DNA of 37,362 nt, taken from NCBI GenBank assembly GCA_013141015.1, contig JABFRT010000065.1:1-37362 (forward strand), given 5' to 3'. The position numbers and the translations under genes were made by a program. The notes beneath the pieces are model-generated. The model searched no databases. It was not told where the DNA came from and saw only the letters and a list, made by a program, of their open reading frames with translations. The DNA comes from Hyphomicrobium sp. GTDB lineage: Bacteria > Pseudomonadota > Alphaproteobacteria > Rhizobiales > Hyphomicrobiaceae. This document shows, in pieces, positions 17,643-26,564 of this stretch (position 1 is the first letter of the stretch; each line of letters opens with the position of its first letter).

Positions 17643-18164
17643 TAGAGTTGGACTTGAAGGTTGGAAGACCAGGGTCCGAAACAAACTCGGCAGCGGGGTA
17701 AATCGTTCCGAGACAGTCTCAAGACCCTGGTCATAACCGGGCGAGGTTCAAAGAGGGCGTTGTCCCTCACCCAGCTTCAAGATCGATCCCGTGCAGCCTT
17801 TCGAGGAGGCCACTCTTCAAGCCACTTGGACCGATCAATCCCCACTCTATCAGGCTCTGCGGCGGGCCAAACAGTGCGGGAAGCGCGCGAACTGCACCAG
17901 CAAAAAGAAAACGAACTTGGTGCAACACAAATTCCGTCGGGTAATTATTATCCCCGTTCAATTACAGCAATTGGTGCCAGACCTTTAAGACATTTGCAAG
18001 AACAGCTTTGCAATGACAAATATGCAACGGCAGCTGCGAGTCGTTAACCAAAGCACGCTGCTAAAATCATGATTTCATTAGGCAATTGCAGGCTCGCTCA
18101 GTCTGCAGATTGACCAAGTGGTGCCGCAATCGCACAGCACCTATTCGATTGAACACGGAGTACT

Positions 18165-19535
18165 TTAGGCGGCATCCGCCGACACGCGGTTGCGGCCGCG
18201 CTTCTTGGCGGCATAGAGCGCAAGGTCAGCCCGCTTGAACACGGTCTCAGGTGTATCCTCGGCGACTTCCAGCGTACTGATGCCGACGCTGGCAGTAACG
18301 CGAATGGTTTTTCCGCCGGGAATTGTGAAATTCTCCGACGCGACCGTTGCCCGCAACCGCTCACCGACCTGATAGGCCCGCGCGATATCGGTATCGGGCA
18401 TAATGATCACGAACTCTTCGCCGCCCAGCCGGCAGGCGAGATCTATGCCGCGCGTGTTGCGTTTCAGACGGACCGAAAATTCCTTGAGCACCATGTCACC
18501 GACGTCGTGACCGTAAGTGTCGTTGACGGCTTTGAAGTGGTCGATGTCGGCAACCAGCATCGACAGATGACGGCCGGTGCGCAGCGAGTCCGCGACCAAT
18601 GTCTTCAAATGGCTTTCCATGTAGCGCCGGTTCTGCAGGCCGGTGAGCGCGTCGGTGATCGACATCTCGACTGTTTCGGCGAGGCGATGACGCAGGAAGT
18701 CAGAATGGCGCTTGCGCTTGATTTGGGTTTTGACGCGGGCCAGCAGTTCGTGGCGGTCGATCGGGCGCATCAGGTAGTCGTTGACGCCCATATCGAGGCC
18801 ACGCAGCAGGCGGGCTTCATCACCGGGTTCAACCAGGATGATGATCGGCAAATGGCGGGTGCGCTCGAGCGAGCGGACCTGAGAGCATAGCCGCAAACCG
18901 TCTGCGCCCTGCAGCGACAGGCTAACGACCAGCAGGTCAAAATTGCTTTCGGCCAGCTTGATCAGGGCGGCTTGGGGATCGCGCTCCGCAAAGGCATCGT
19001 TGGTTTTCGACAGCACTTCCAAAAGGCGGGCAGCCGAGCGCGGATGGTCATCAACCACCAGCACGCGACCCGAACGGCCGGAAAGCGCCTTTGCAAACGC
19101 ACCATCGTCAGGAATGCCCATTTCCTTGCCCGTTGAGGCGCGCATGATCATTTCGTCGTTGAGCATCTTCAAGCGCGCCAGGTTCTTGACGCGGGTGATC
19201 AGCGCAATGTCGTCAACGGGCTTGGTCAGGAAGTCGTCGGCGCCACTTTCCAGGCCCTGCACCTTATCGGCCGGCTGGTCGAGCGCGGTCACCATTACGA
19301 CGGGGATGTGATGCGTGGCGATATTCGATTTGATGCGGCGGCAAGCTTCAAAGCCGTCCATACCCGGCATCATCACGTCAAGCAGCACCACATCGACCCG
19401 CTCGCGCGCAAGTACATCCAGCGCCTCCTGGCCGCTGTGGGCCGAAAGCACTTCGAAATACTCCGCCTGAAGCCGCGCTTCGAGCAGCTTCACATTGGCG
19501 AGGATATCATCAACGACGAGAACGCGGGCGGTCAT
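18165..19535 (-). CDS. pleD: Response regulator/diguanylate cyclase PleD
   Basis: This 456-residue protein makes cyclic di-GMP and, in Caulobacter, drives the swarmer-to-stalked transition. Receiver 1 (about 1-125) has the acidic pair DD9-10, the phosphoacceptor Asp53 in LLDVMMPG and the Lys in TKP. Receiver 2 (about 157-280) keeps VLVVDD and MRPID but has Ser205 where the phosphorylated Asp would be, so it is an adaptor domain. The GGDEF domain has the active loop GGEEF at residues 371-375 and a product-inhibition site Arg-Gly-Ile-Asp at 362-365. It is therefore predicted to be active and feedback-inhibited. It follows divK on the same strand with a 43-base gap, as in Caulobacter. Confidence 0.96.
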   Translation of the reverse strand: MTARVLVVDDILANVKLLEARLQAEYFEVLSAHSGQEALDVLARERVDVVLLDVMMPGMDGFEACRRIKSNIATHHIPVVMVTALDQPADKVQGLESGADDFLTKPVDDIALITRVKNLARLKMLNDEMIMRASTGKEMGIPDDGAFAKALSGRSGRVLVVDDHPRSAARLLEVLSKTNDAFAERDPQAALIKLAESNFDLLVVSLSLQGADGLRLCSQVRSLERTRHLPIIILVEPGDEARLLRGLDMGVNDYLMRPIDRHELLARVKTQIKRKRHSDFLRHRLAETVEMSITDALTGLQNRRYMESHLKTLVADSLRTGRHLSMLVADIDHFKAVNDTYGHDVGDMVLKEFSVRLKRNTRGIDLACRLGGEEFVIIMPDTDIARAYQVGERLRATVASENFTIPGGKTIRVTASVGISTLEVAEDTPETVFKRADLALYAAKKRGRNRVSADAA

Positions 19536-19578
19536 GGGATACTGATCTTTGGGGTACGAACGTCAGACGGCTATGAAC

Positions 19579-19992
19579 TTAGATCTTGGCGTGACCAACG
19601 AACCGGCGGACGGTTTCGAGGAAGGTCATGACCGAGATCGGTTTGGAAATGTAGGCTTCGCAGCCGCCCGAGCGGATACGCTCTTCGTCGCCTTTCATGG
19701 CGAAGGCGGTGACGGCGATAACCGGGATGTGGCGCAGGCTCTCGTCGTCCTTCAGCCACTTGGTGACTTCAAGGCCTGAGACTTCGGGCAGCTGAATGTC
19801 CATAAGGATCAGGTCAGGGCGATGCTTGCGCGCCAGATCGAGCGCGTCGAAACCGTTGCGGGTCTGGATCACGCGATAGCCGTGGGCGGCCAGCAAATCA
19901 TTGAAGAGCTTCATGTTGAGTTCGTTGTCTTCAACGATCAACACGGATTTTTGCGCCAGACGCGGGTCGGCGCCGCGGCGTTCGACGGTCAT
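19579..19992 (-). CDS. divK: Single-domain response regulator DivK
   Basis: This is a 137-residue stand-alone receiver that, in alphaproteobacteria, relays between PleC/DivJ and DivL/CckA to control CtrA. It contains [19 protein letters not shown], the phosphoacceptor Asp65 in [10 protein letters not shown], the [13 protein letters not shown] switch segment and the YISKPIS end with its Lys. It is close to textbook DivK over its whole length. The open frame reaches 20298, but ATG at 19992 has AGGAA seven bases upstream (another ATG is at 20013 without such a site). About 10 extra N-terminal residues precede the receiver. It is first in a divK-pleD operon. Confidence 0.95.
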   Translation of the reverse strand: MTVERRGADPRLAQKSVLIVEDNELNMKLFNDLLAAHGYRVIQTRNGFDALDLARKHRPDLILMDIQLPEVSGLEVTKWLKDDESLRHIPVIAVTAFAMKGDEERIRSGGCEAYISKPISVMTFLETVRRFVGHAKI

Positions 19993-20096
19993 ACTGGGTT
20001 CCTGAAAAGTCATGGCACTTGGGACCGTTTGCTTATCCGAGCTTGTTTGTGGACCGATTCTCGGCGAAAGCCGTGCCACAGTGTGACCGCAACAGC

Positions 20097-20111
20097 GTAA
20101 CCAACAGTTAA
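20097..20111 (-). promoter_or_regulatory. CtrA-like box upstream of divK
   Basis: On the reverse strand this reads TTAA-N7-TTAC, seven of the eight bases of the CtrA consensus TTAA-N7-TTAA, about 105 bases before the divK ATG and 30 before the divergent DUF3572 gene. In Caulobacter divK is under CtrA control. A single site of this kind can occur by chance, so this is a hypothesis. Confidence 0.3.
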
Positions 20112-20140
20112 AGAGCCCGGCCTTGAGGAGCGCAAATGTG

Positions 20141-20428
20141 ATGGCAAAGGCACCGCGCATGACGGTTGAGGGGGCGGAAGCCCTGGCGTTGCAGGGGCTA
20201 ACCTTCCTGGCGGGCGACGCCGAGCGGCTTAACCGTTTTTTGACGCTGACGGGAATTGACCCCGCAGACCTTGGCGGATGGGAGGGAAACCACGCCATTC
20301 AGGGCGCCGTGCTCGACCATTTGCTGAGTGACGAAAGCCTGCTTTTGGTGTTTGCCGCCGAAGCAGGCGTGCCGCCTGAGACCATCTGGCCGTGCCAACA
20401 GCTGCTGGCGGGCGGCTGGCAGGACTAA
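20141..20428 (+). CDS. DUF3572 protein
   Basis: This is a 95-residue acidic, helical protein. It contains [20 protein letters not shown], then [32 protein letters not shown] and the ending [11 protein letters not shown]. The pattern, especially LAGD...RFL...TG, is that of DUF3572, a small alphaproteobacterial family of unknown function usually found beside divK. GAGGAG at 20125-20130 lies ten bases before this ATG; a GTG at 20138 is also possible. It is transcribed divergently from divK. Confidence 0.85.
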   Translation: MAKAPRMTVEGAEALALQGLTFLAGDAERLNRFLTLTGIDPADLGGWEGNHAIQGAVLDHLLSDESLLLVFAAEAGVPPETIWPCQQLLAGGWQD

Positions 20429-20524
20429 AGTCGCGGCCAATTGGCGTAGCTGCGGCCGCGCACTCTTCCACAGGCTCCGTGCATGGCATAAGAGCGCCGG
20501 AATTCTTGAAGGGCGCCCGCGCAT

Positions 20525-22147
20525 ATGATTCGTCTCGACAGCATCAGCAAGCAAAACGGCCACCAGATCGTCTTCATCGAGGCGTCCGCCGTGCTTAATC
20601 GCGGCGAAAAAGTCGGTCTCGTCGGACCGAACGGCGCCGGCAAAACCACCCTGTTCCGCCTGATCACGGGCCAGGAGGATCCAGACGAAGGCCAGGTGTC
20701 GAGCGACCGCGGCATCACAATCGGCTACTTCAGCCAGGATGTCGGCGAGATGGCGGGGCGCAGCGCTGTTGCCGAAGTGATGGACGGCGCCGGACCGGTC
20801 AGCGCGGTAGCGGCCGAACTCGCAGACCTTGAAACGGCGATGGCCGACCCTGAACGTGCAGACGAAATGGAAGACATCATCGAGCGCTACGGCGAAGTTC
20901 AGGGCCGCTTTGAGGAGCTCGGCGGGTACGCGCTTGAAGGCCGCGCCCGCGAGGTGCTGGCTGGTCTCAGCTTCTCCCAGGAGAAGATGGACGGCGATGT
21001 TGGCGCGCTGTCAGGCGGATGGAAAATGCGCGTCGCGCTGGCCCGCATTCTGTTGATGCGGCCTGACGTGATGCTGCTCGACGAGCCGAGCAACCACTTG
21101 GACCTTGAAAGCCTGATCTGGCTTGAGCAATTTTTGAAAGGCTATGACGGCGCGTTGATGATGACCTCGCACGACCGCGAGTTCATGGACCGCATTGTTA
21201 CGAAGATTGTCGAAATCGATGGCGGCACGCTGACCACCTATTCGGGCGGCTACGAGTTTTATGTGCAGCAACGCGCGCTTGCCGAAAAGCAGCAGCAGGC
21301 GCAATTCGACCGCCAGCAGGCGATGCTGGCGAAGGAATTGAAATTTATCGAGCGCTTCAAGGCCCGGGCTTCCCACGCCGCCCAAGTGCAAAGCCGGGTC
21401 AAGAGCCTTGAAAAAATCGACCGGGTGGAGCCGCCCAAGCGCCGCCAGACCATCGTGTTTGATTTTCCGCCCGCACCGCGCTCCGGCGAAGACGTTGCGA
21501 CCCTCAAGAATGTCGACAAGGGATATGGCGCCCGGACGATCTATGAGGGCCTGAACTTCCAGGTCCGCCGCCGCGAGCGCTGGTGCGTGATGGGCGTCAA
21601 CGGCGCCGGGAAATCAACGCTGTTGAAGCTGATCGCCGGATCATCAGAACCTGATCGCGGCACGGTCGCGCTCGGCGCCAGCGTCAAGATGGGCTACTTC
21701 GCTCAGCACGCCATGGATCTGCTCGACGGCGAGCGGACCGTCTTTCAAACGCTGGAAGATCATTTCCCGCAGGCGGGCATCGGCCCACTGCGCGCGCTTT
21801 CCGGGTGCTTTGGATTTTCCGGCGACGATGTCGAGAAAAAATGCCGGGTGTTGTCAGGCGGCGAGAAGGCCCGTCTGGTGATGGCCCTGATGCTGTTTGA
21901 TCCGCCGAACTTCCTGGTGCTCGACGAGCCAACCAACCACTTGGATTTGATGACCAAGGAGATGCTGATCACGGCGCTGTCGAATTATGAAGGCGCGATG
22001 CTGTTCGTCTCGCATGACCGCCACTTCCTGGCAGCACTTTCAAACCGCGTGCTGGAATTGACGCCGGATGGCATTCACCAATATGGCGGCGGATACACAG
22101 AATACGTCGAGCGCACAGGCCAGGAAGCACCGGGCTTGCATCCCTAA
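20525..22147 (+). CDS. ABC-F family ATP-binding protein
   Basis: This is a 540-residue cytosolic protein with two tandem ATPase domains and no membrane segment, the mark of ABC-F proteins that act on the ribosome or related machines. Domain 1 has Walker A GPNGAGKT (34-41), signature LSGGWKMR, Walker B VMLLDEPSNHLD and the SHD switch. A charged, Gln-rich linker (about 250-310) follows. Domain 2 has GVNGAGKS, LSGGEKAR, FLVLDEPTNHLD and SHDRHFL. There is no C-terminal coiled-coil extension like that in Uup, so it is closest to a YbiT/YheS-like class. I cannot assign a target. Confidence 0.93.
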   Translation: MIRLDSISKQNGHQIVFIEASAVLNRGEKVGLVGPNGAGKTTLFRLITGQEDPDEGQVSSDRGITIGYFSQDVGEMAGRSAVAEVMDGAGPVSAVAAELADLETAMADPERADEMEDIIERYGEVQGRFEELGGYALEGRAREVLAGLSFSQEKMDGDVGALSGGWKMRVALARILLMRPDVMLLDEPSNHLDLESLIWLEQFLKGYDGALMMTSHDREFMDRIVTKIVEIDGGTLTTYSGGYEFYVQQRALAEKQQQAQFDRQQAMLAKELKFIERFKARASHAAQVQSRVKSLEKIDRVEPPKRRQTIVFDFPPAPRSGEDVATLKNVDKGYGARTIYEGLNFQVRRRERWCVMGVNGAGKSTLLKLIAGSSEPDRGTVALGASVKMGYFAQHAMDLLDGERTVFQTLEDHFPQAGIGPLRALSGCFGFSGDDVEKKCRVLSGGEKARLVMALMLFDPPNFLVLDEPTNHLDLMTKEMLITALSNYEGAMLFVSHDRHFLAALSNRVLELTPDGIHQYGGGYTEYVERTGQEAPGLHP

Positions 22148-22163
22148 AAAGGCCTTTGCCGGT

Positions 22164-23033
22164 TTAGTGTTCAGGCGCCGCGCACGGGCTTTCCGGCAGG
22201 AAGGTGAGTTCCTTGAGGTCGCCCTTGATCGCGAATTCGCCATAGTCGATGGCAAGGCCCGCGGTCACGCCGTTTTCATAGAAGTTGTACGACAGCTCAT
22301 AGGCCGGTGGCGCATCCTGCTTGTCCTTGCCGCTCTCGAAATAGCTGAGCGACATCGGCCACGATTGCAGCGCGGCCATGCGGCCTGCGTCTTTGCCGGC
22401 ATCCTTGAGAGACGCCAGATCCTTGCGCCCGCCCGCCTGCCCGGCTTTGCCGATGACGGCGTTGGTCAGATAAATCTTGGTGCCCTTTTCCGAGCCGTCA
22501 TAGACGCTGGCCGCGAGCAGCGTCTTGCCGTCGCGCGCAGCTTTGATCAAGGCTTCTGCGTGTTGCATCGGAAAGTAGGTGTTGGCCGGAAGCGCGAACT
22601 GCGATTTTTCGGGCTTCACCAGATCGACGTTCGCGGCAGCGGCCGGGTCTGGGCGACGGACATCGCCTTGACTCGATTCCACAGCCTCTTCGTTGGCAAA
22701 TTGCGTGGTCGAAAAACGCAACCGTTTGCCGGCCGCCTCTTCCCAGCTTGAATTGCGCAGATCGTTGACGGTCTCGCCGCCCTCTTGATTGCTCATGCGG
22801 GTCACGAAGCGCATGTTCTGGGTGAAGCCCTCGCACGCCGACCCAGTCAACTCATAGACCATGCGGCCGGTCATGCCGGAGACGCCAGAGCCAGATGCCG
22901 CGCGCGCCAAGCTGATGTCATAGACGGCGCGATGGGCGGCGAAATGCACAGTATTCGCGGCAAAGGCCGGGGCAGAAACAGCGGTCAACAAGACAAGGCC
23001 CAAGCACGGCGCATAGCGTTTCAACGGCAACAT
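22164..23033 (-). CDS. eipB: Cell-envelope integrity protein EipB (DUF1849)
   Basis: This is a 289-residue periplasmic protein. A signal peptide (LKRYAPCLGLVLLTAVSAPAFA) is cut near residue 25. The mature part shows HRAVYDISLARA, GRMVYELTGSACEGF, GETVNDLRNSSWEE and LQSWPMSLSYFE. These are features of DUF1849/EipB, a spiral beta-barrel protein that keeps the envelope intact in Brucella. Cys67 and Cys284 match the positions of the family's disulfide-forming pair. The start ATG has TGAGG directly adjacent, so the ribosome site is poor. It converges with the ABC-F gene and is divergent from ridA, at a distance of 118 bases. Confidence 0.9.
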   Translation of the reverse strand: MLPLKRYAPCLGLVLLTAVSAPAFAANTVHFAAHRAVYDISLARAASGSGVSGMTGRMVYELTGSACEGFTQNMRFVTRMSNQEGGETVNDLRNSSWEEAAGKRLRFSTTQFANEEAVESSQGDVRRPDPAAAANVDLVKPEKSQFALPANTYFPMQHAEALIKAARDGKTLLAASVYDGSEKGTKIYLTNAVIGKAGQAGGRKDLASLKDAGKDAGRMAALQSWPMSLSYFESGKDKQDAPPAYELSYNFYENGVTAGLAIDYGEFAIKGDLKELTFLPESPCAAPEH

Positions 23034-23150
23034 CCTCAGTTAAGCGGCACAAGCCGTACAATAGCGGCCCAGCCAGCCATTGCAAAGCGGCGGAAGCACG
23101 GCCAAATTGGCAAGCTCAGGCGCACTTGTTGGCATCAGAAAGAGGACGGC

Positions 23151-23615
23151 ATGACGGCAAAGTGTGAAGATCGCTTGAAGGCGCTTGGGCTTCAGTTGCC
23201 GCCCGCCCCCGCGCCTGTCGCCAATTACGTGCCGTATTTACGGGCTGGCGATCAGCTGTTCATTTCCGGGCAGATTGCCAAAGCAGGCGATGGCCGCATT
23301 GCCACCGGCACACTTGGCGCCGGCCTTGATGTGGCGGCGGGCCAGGAGGCCGCAAGACTGTGCGCCTTGAACATCTTAGCACAAGCCAAGGCCGCGCTCG
23401 GCGATCTCGACCGCGTGGTGCAGGTGTTGCGGTTGACAGGCTTCGTTGCGTCAACGCCCGCCTTCACCGATCAGCCGCTGGTCGTCAATGGCGCGTCGGA
23501 TTTGATGGTCGCCGTGCTGGGCGATGCGGGCCGCCACACCCGCGCGGCGGTTGGCGTCGCCAGCCTTCCAGCCGGTGCCGCGGTTGAGATCGACGCGATC
23601 CTGAAGGTTCGCTGA
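23151..23615 (+). CDS. RidA family protein (YjgF/YER057c/UK114)
   Basis: This is a 154-residue protein of the larger (about 150-residue) RidA subgroup. It starts at an ATG with AGAGGA upstream; the frame is open back to 22785 but this is the natural start. The core has NYVPYLRAGDQLFISGQIAK, then LGAGLDVAAGQEAARLCALN, LDRVVQVLRLTGFV and GVASLPAGAAVEIDAI. RidA itself deaminates reactive enamine intermediates of amino-acid metabolism with a conserved Arg. Here the Arg-bearing stretch near the C-terminus is replaced by SLPAGAAVE, as in many non-RidA subgroups, so the activity is not assured. It ends three bases before the next gene. Confidence 0.9.
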   Translation: MTAKCEDRLKALGLQLPPAPAPVANYVPYLRAGDQLFISGQIAKAGDGRIATGTLGAGLDVAAGQEAARLCALNILAQAKAALGDLDRVVQVLRLTGFVASTPAFTDQPLVVNGASDLMVAVLGDAGRHTRAAVGVASLPAGAAVEIDAILKVR

Positions 23616-23618
23616 CAG

Positions 23619-24368
23619 ATGCTTGACCGCGCCATCTTTCTGCGCCCGATTGCCCATCGCGGATTGCATGCAGCATCGCGCGGTATCGTCGAAAATACCC
23701 CGCAGGCGTTCGACGCGGCGATTGCCAAGGGCTACGGCATCGAGTGCGATTTGAGGCCAGCGGCGGGCGGACTGCCGGTCGTATTCCATGACGACACGTT
23801 GAACCGGCTGGTGGACGGCAAGGGGCCGGTTGCGGCACTGTCCGCATCTGAGGTCAGGCGCACAGTCTACAAAGACGGCGTGACGCGATTGCAGACTTTT
23901 GCTGAACTGCTCGACCAGATCGATGGAAGTGTGCCGCTGCTGGCCGAAATCAAAAGCGAGTGGGACCCGCCGGATATGGCGTTCCTGAAACGGATTGCCA
24001 AACTTGCGGGCGGCTATCAGGGAGCAATCGCGCTGATGTCGTTCGATCCCGATGTGATGGCGGCGATGCGCGTGCTGGCGCCCGGCGTGCCGCGAGGTAT
24101 CGTTTCGGGAAGCTTTGCAGGAGCCGGGTGGTGGCACCGGAAAGTTTCGAAACAGCGCGCCGTGCGCCTGCGCGATTTGCTGGAATCAGGCCCGTCCGCG
24201 CCCGATTTCTATGCCTATCAGGTGGCCGCACTGCCGACGCCCGTGACGGAGTATGTGCGCGCCGTGCAAGGCCTGCCGCTGTTCACCTGGACCGTGCGCA
24301 CGCCCAAAGACCGGGCTACCGCCGCCAAGCATGCCGACGCCATGATCTTTGAGGGGTTCGAGCCTTAA
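23619..24368 (+). CDS. Glycerophosphodiester phosphodiesterase
   Basis: This 249-residue enzyme hydrolyses glycerophosphodiesters to glycerol-3-phosphate and an alcohol. The TIM-barrel signature is complete: IAHRGLH with His13 and Arg14, ENTPQAF, Glu42 and Asp44 in IECDLR, His57 in VFHDDT, and a later ALMSFDPDV and TWTVRT. No signal peptide is seen, so it is probably cytosolic. It follows ridA with a three-base gap, indicating an operon. Its stop codon overlaps that of the opposite M48 gene in TTAA. Confidence 0.93.
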   Translation: MLDRAIFLRPIAHRGLHAASRGIVENTPQAFDAAIAKGYGIECDLRPAAGGLPVVFHDDTLNRLVDGKGPVAALSASEVRRTVYKDGVTRLQTFAELLDQIDGSVPLLAEIKSEWDPPDMAFLKRIAKLAGGYQGAIALMSFDPDVMAAMRVLAPGVPRGIVSGSFAGAGWWHRKVSKQRAVRLRDLLESGPSAPDFYAYQVAALPTPVTEYVRAVQGLPLFTWTVRTPKDRATAAKHADAMIFEGFEP

Positions 24369-25180
24369 CCCCGCGCCTGTTTGGCTTTCTCATAAAGCGG
24401 CAGCACGTCGGGCAGGTTTTTCTCGATTGTCGTGATCCGCGATTTGCCGGACGGATGGGTTGAGAACCACGCTGGCGGCGCGCCTTTGTTGGCTTGGCTC
24501 ATCTTCTGCCACAGCGTGATTCCGGCGCGCGGATCGTATCCGGCGCGGGCGGCGAGTTCCAATCCGATCAGGTCGGCCTCGGTTTCGTCGTTGCGCGAGA
24601 ATTTCAAAGCCGCCAAACTTGATCCAGCAGCGCCGATCATTTCACCGGCTTGGCCAAACAGCAGCCCGCCGATCACGCGGCTGCCGATGCTGGTCAAATT
24701 GGTCTTGGCGGTACGTTCGCGCGCGTGCTCCCACAGGGCGTGGCCCATTTCGTGGCCCATGATCATCGCGACTTCATCGTCGTTCAGATTGAGCTTATCG
24801 AGTATGCCGGTGAAAAACGCGATTTTTCCGCCCGGCATGCAGAACGCATTGATCGACGGCGATGAGAGCACGTTCACTTCCCACTTCCAGGTCTTGGCGC
24901 GCTCATTGAATTTGAAGGTGTGCGGATAAAGATCCTTGAAGATCGCACGCACGCGCTGCACCTGCGGGTCCCGATCATCAAGCAGCGCCCGCTTCTGGAA
25001 CGCTTGGCGCGTCATGGCATCGTATTGCAACGCTGATGAGGTCTCGACCTTTTCAGCCGACACGAGTTTTGCGAAAATCGATTTACGCGGAACTTTGACG
25101 CCGTCTTCGGCGTGTGCGGAGATGAGACCGCCCGCCAACACGCTGGCTGCTGCCAAAACGAGAACACTTGCGCGCTTCAT
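24365..25180 (-). CDS. Secreted M48-family metalloprotease
   Basis: This is a 271-residue periplasmic zinc protease with a Sec signal peptide (MKRASVLVLAAASVLAGGLI, cut after AHA, about residue 24). The HEMGH zinc motif is at residues 143-147, with the third ligand Glu in the NDETEADLIGLELAARAGY segment. It ends THPSGKSRI and has no TPR region, unlike BepA. M48 proteases of this class (LoiP/YcaL-like) take part in outer-membrane quality control. The open frame starts 200 codons earlier, but ATG 25180 has GGAGGG seven bases upstream and fits the signal peptide. It is divergent from the DUF482 gene. Confidence 0.93.
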   Translation of the reverse strand: MKRASVLVLAAASVLAGGLISAHAEDGVKVPRKSIFAKLVSAEKVETSSALQYDAMTRQAFQKRALLDDRDPQVQRVRAIFKDLYPHTFKFNERAKTWKWEVNVLSSPSINAFCMPGGKIAFFTGILDKLNLNDDEVAMIMGHEMGHALWEHARERTAKTNLTSIGSRVIGGLLFGQAGEMIGAAGSSLAALKFSRNDETEADLIGLELAARAGYDPRAGITLWQKMSQANKGAPPAWFSTHPSGKSRITTIEKNLPDVLPLYEKAKQARG

Positions 25181-25336
25181 ACTGCCGCCCTCCACAAACC
25201 CAGCGCCGAACCCGCGCCGCCGCTTACTGACCCGAAGTATAGATAGGGCGCGGGGTGATCTTTGGCTAGGGTTTGACGTATTATCACCTATGCCCCACGC
25301 TGATAGGCGGCTTGTGACGGCTTTTCGCGGACATCC

Positions 25337-26509
25337 ATGAGCGATCCTTTGGCTACAGTCGTCAAGCTCTGCACCGCAATCGGAGAGATCGATGCCGCGC
25401 AATGGGATGCCTGCGCCAATCCGGACGCGGGCCGCTACAATCCATTTGTGGGGCACGCGTTTTTGAAAGCGCTTGAAGACGCCAAGTGCGTCGGCGATGG
25501 CACTGGCTGGCTGCCGCGGCATCTGGTGCTTGAGGATGATCGCGGCAGGGTTTGCGGCGTGGCGCCCTGTTACATCAAGACCCATAGCCAAGGCGAATAC
25601 GTGTTCGACCACGCCTGGGCGGACGCCTCCCATCAGGCAGGCCTGCGCTATTATCCGAAGCTGCAGATCGCGGTGCCGTTTACGCCGGTGCCGGGGCCCC
25701 GCTTGCTGGTGCGGCCGGGGGCTGACGCGAAAGCCAACGAACAGGTGCTGGCGGCAGCGGCAATTGAAGTCGCCAAACAAAACGGCTTGTCATCCGTGCA
25801 TCTGACGTTTTTGGATCAATCGGCGCAACAGAGCCTCGCAGGCCTTGGTTATCTCGCGCGCACTGGCCAGCAGTTTCATTGGCAGAATGCGGGCTACAGA
25901 ACGTTCGAGGATTTTCTTGCCACCTTCGCGTCGCGCAAACGCAAGTCCGTGCGCAAGGAACGCGCAGAGGCTATCGCGCCCGGTATCGCGATTGAACACA
26001 TCACGGGTGCCGCAATCACGGAGGCGCATTGGGATGCGTTCCATGACTTCTACGTAGATACCGGAAATCGCAAGTGGGGCCGGCCCTATCTGAACCGCGC
26101 GTTCTTTTCACTTCTCGGCCAAACGATGCCGGAACGCTGCTTATTGGTGATGGCCAAACGCGAAGGCCGCTATATCGCCGGCGCGCTCAACATGACCGGC
26201 GGCGATTGCCTCTATGGCCGTTACTGGGGCGCAATTGAGCAGCACCCAAGCTTGCATTTCGAGGTCTGCTATTATCAGGCCATCGACTATGCAATCGCGC
26301 ACGGCCTCGCGCGTGTTGAGGCAGGCGCGCAAGGCGAACACAAGCTGGCGCGCGGGTATCTGCCGGTTGAAACCTATTCCGCCCATTGGCTGGCTGAGCC
26401 CGGGTTACACCGCGCGGTTGAAAAATTCCTGAAACGCGAACGCACGATGGTGGCGGAAAGCAACGACGCGCTAACGGAGATGGGGCCTTATCGCAAAGAG
26501 GCGGATTGA
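25337..26509 (+). CDS. DUF482 (FemAB-like) acyltransferase-like protein
   Basis: This is a 390-residue cytosolic protein. It opens with DAAQWDACANPDA and YNPFVGHAFLKALEDAKC, continues with HLVLEDDRGRVCGVAPCYIKTHS and QIAVPFTPVPGPRLL, and ends with RVEAGAQGEHKLARGYLPVETYSAHW. These are the conserved DUF482 blocks. The family is placed near the GNAT/FemAB fold and is often annotated as a peptidoglycan biosynthesis or N-acetyltransferase protein, but its substrate is unknown. It is followed after 55 bases by the HIT gene. Confidence 0.9.
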   Translation: MSDPLATVVKLCTAIGEIDAAQWDACANPDAGRYNPFVGHAFLKALEDAKCVGDGTGWLPRHLVLEDDRGRVCGVAPCYIKTHSQGEYVFDHAWADASHQAGLRYYPKLQIAVPFTPVPGPRLLVRPGADAKANEQVLAAAAIEVAKQNGLSSVHLTFLDQSAQQSLAGLGYLARTGQQFHWQNAGYRTFEDFLATFASRKRKSVRKERAEAIAPGIAIEHITGAAITEAHWDAFHDFYVDTGNRKWGRPYLNRAFFSLLGQTMPERCLLVMAKREGRYIAGALNMTGGDCLYGRYWGAIEQHPSLHFEVCYYQAIDYAIAHGLARVEAGAQGEHKLARGYLPVETYSAHWLAEPGLHRAVEKFLKRERTMVAESNDALTEMGPYRKEAD

Positions 26510-26564
26510 ACGCCTGCAAAGTTCGCGTTAAGTCTCGCGACAGCAATATAGCGAGGCGCGACCC

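Larger units (their letters stand above)
17410..18164. other. Lower-GC non-coding stretch between rpmG and pleD
   Basis: This stretch is about 750 bases, clearly richer in A and T than its surroundings. It holds the hairpin after rpmG, a CGTCT-GGC-AGACG palindrome near 17530, the 14-bp triple repeat at 17601-17642, and a perfect 10-base inverted pair at 17667-17676 and 17723-17732 (GACCAGGGTC and its complement). The best open frame (17661-18047, TTG start, 128 codons) has no known motif and codon use unlike neighbouring genes. I treat it as probably not translated, but a foreign or very young gene cannot be ruled out. Confidence 0.5.

Noticed and set aside
17661-18047. Open frame of 128 codons between rpmG and pleD
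   Set aside because: TTG start without ribosome site, no known motif, codon use unlike neighbours; kept only as a note in the description of the stretch.
19993-20298. Long N-terminal extension of divK
   Set aside because: The extra 102 residues are antisense to the DUF3572 gene and unlike any receiver; ATG 19992 has a good ribosome site.
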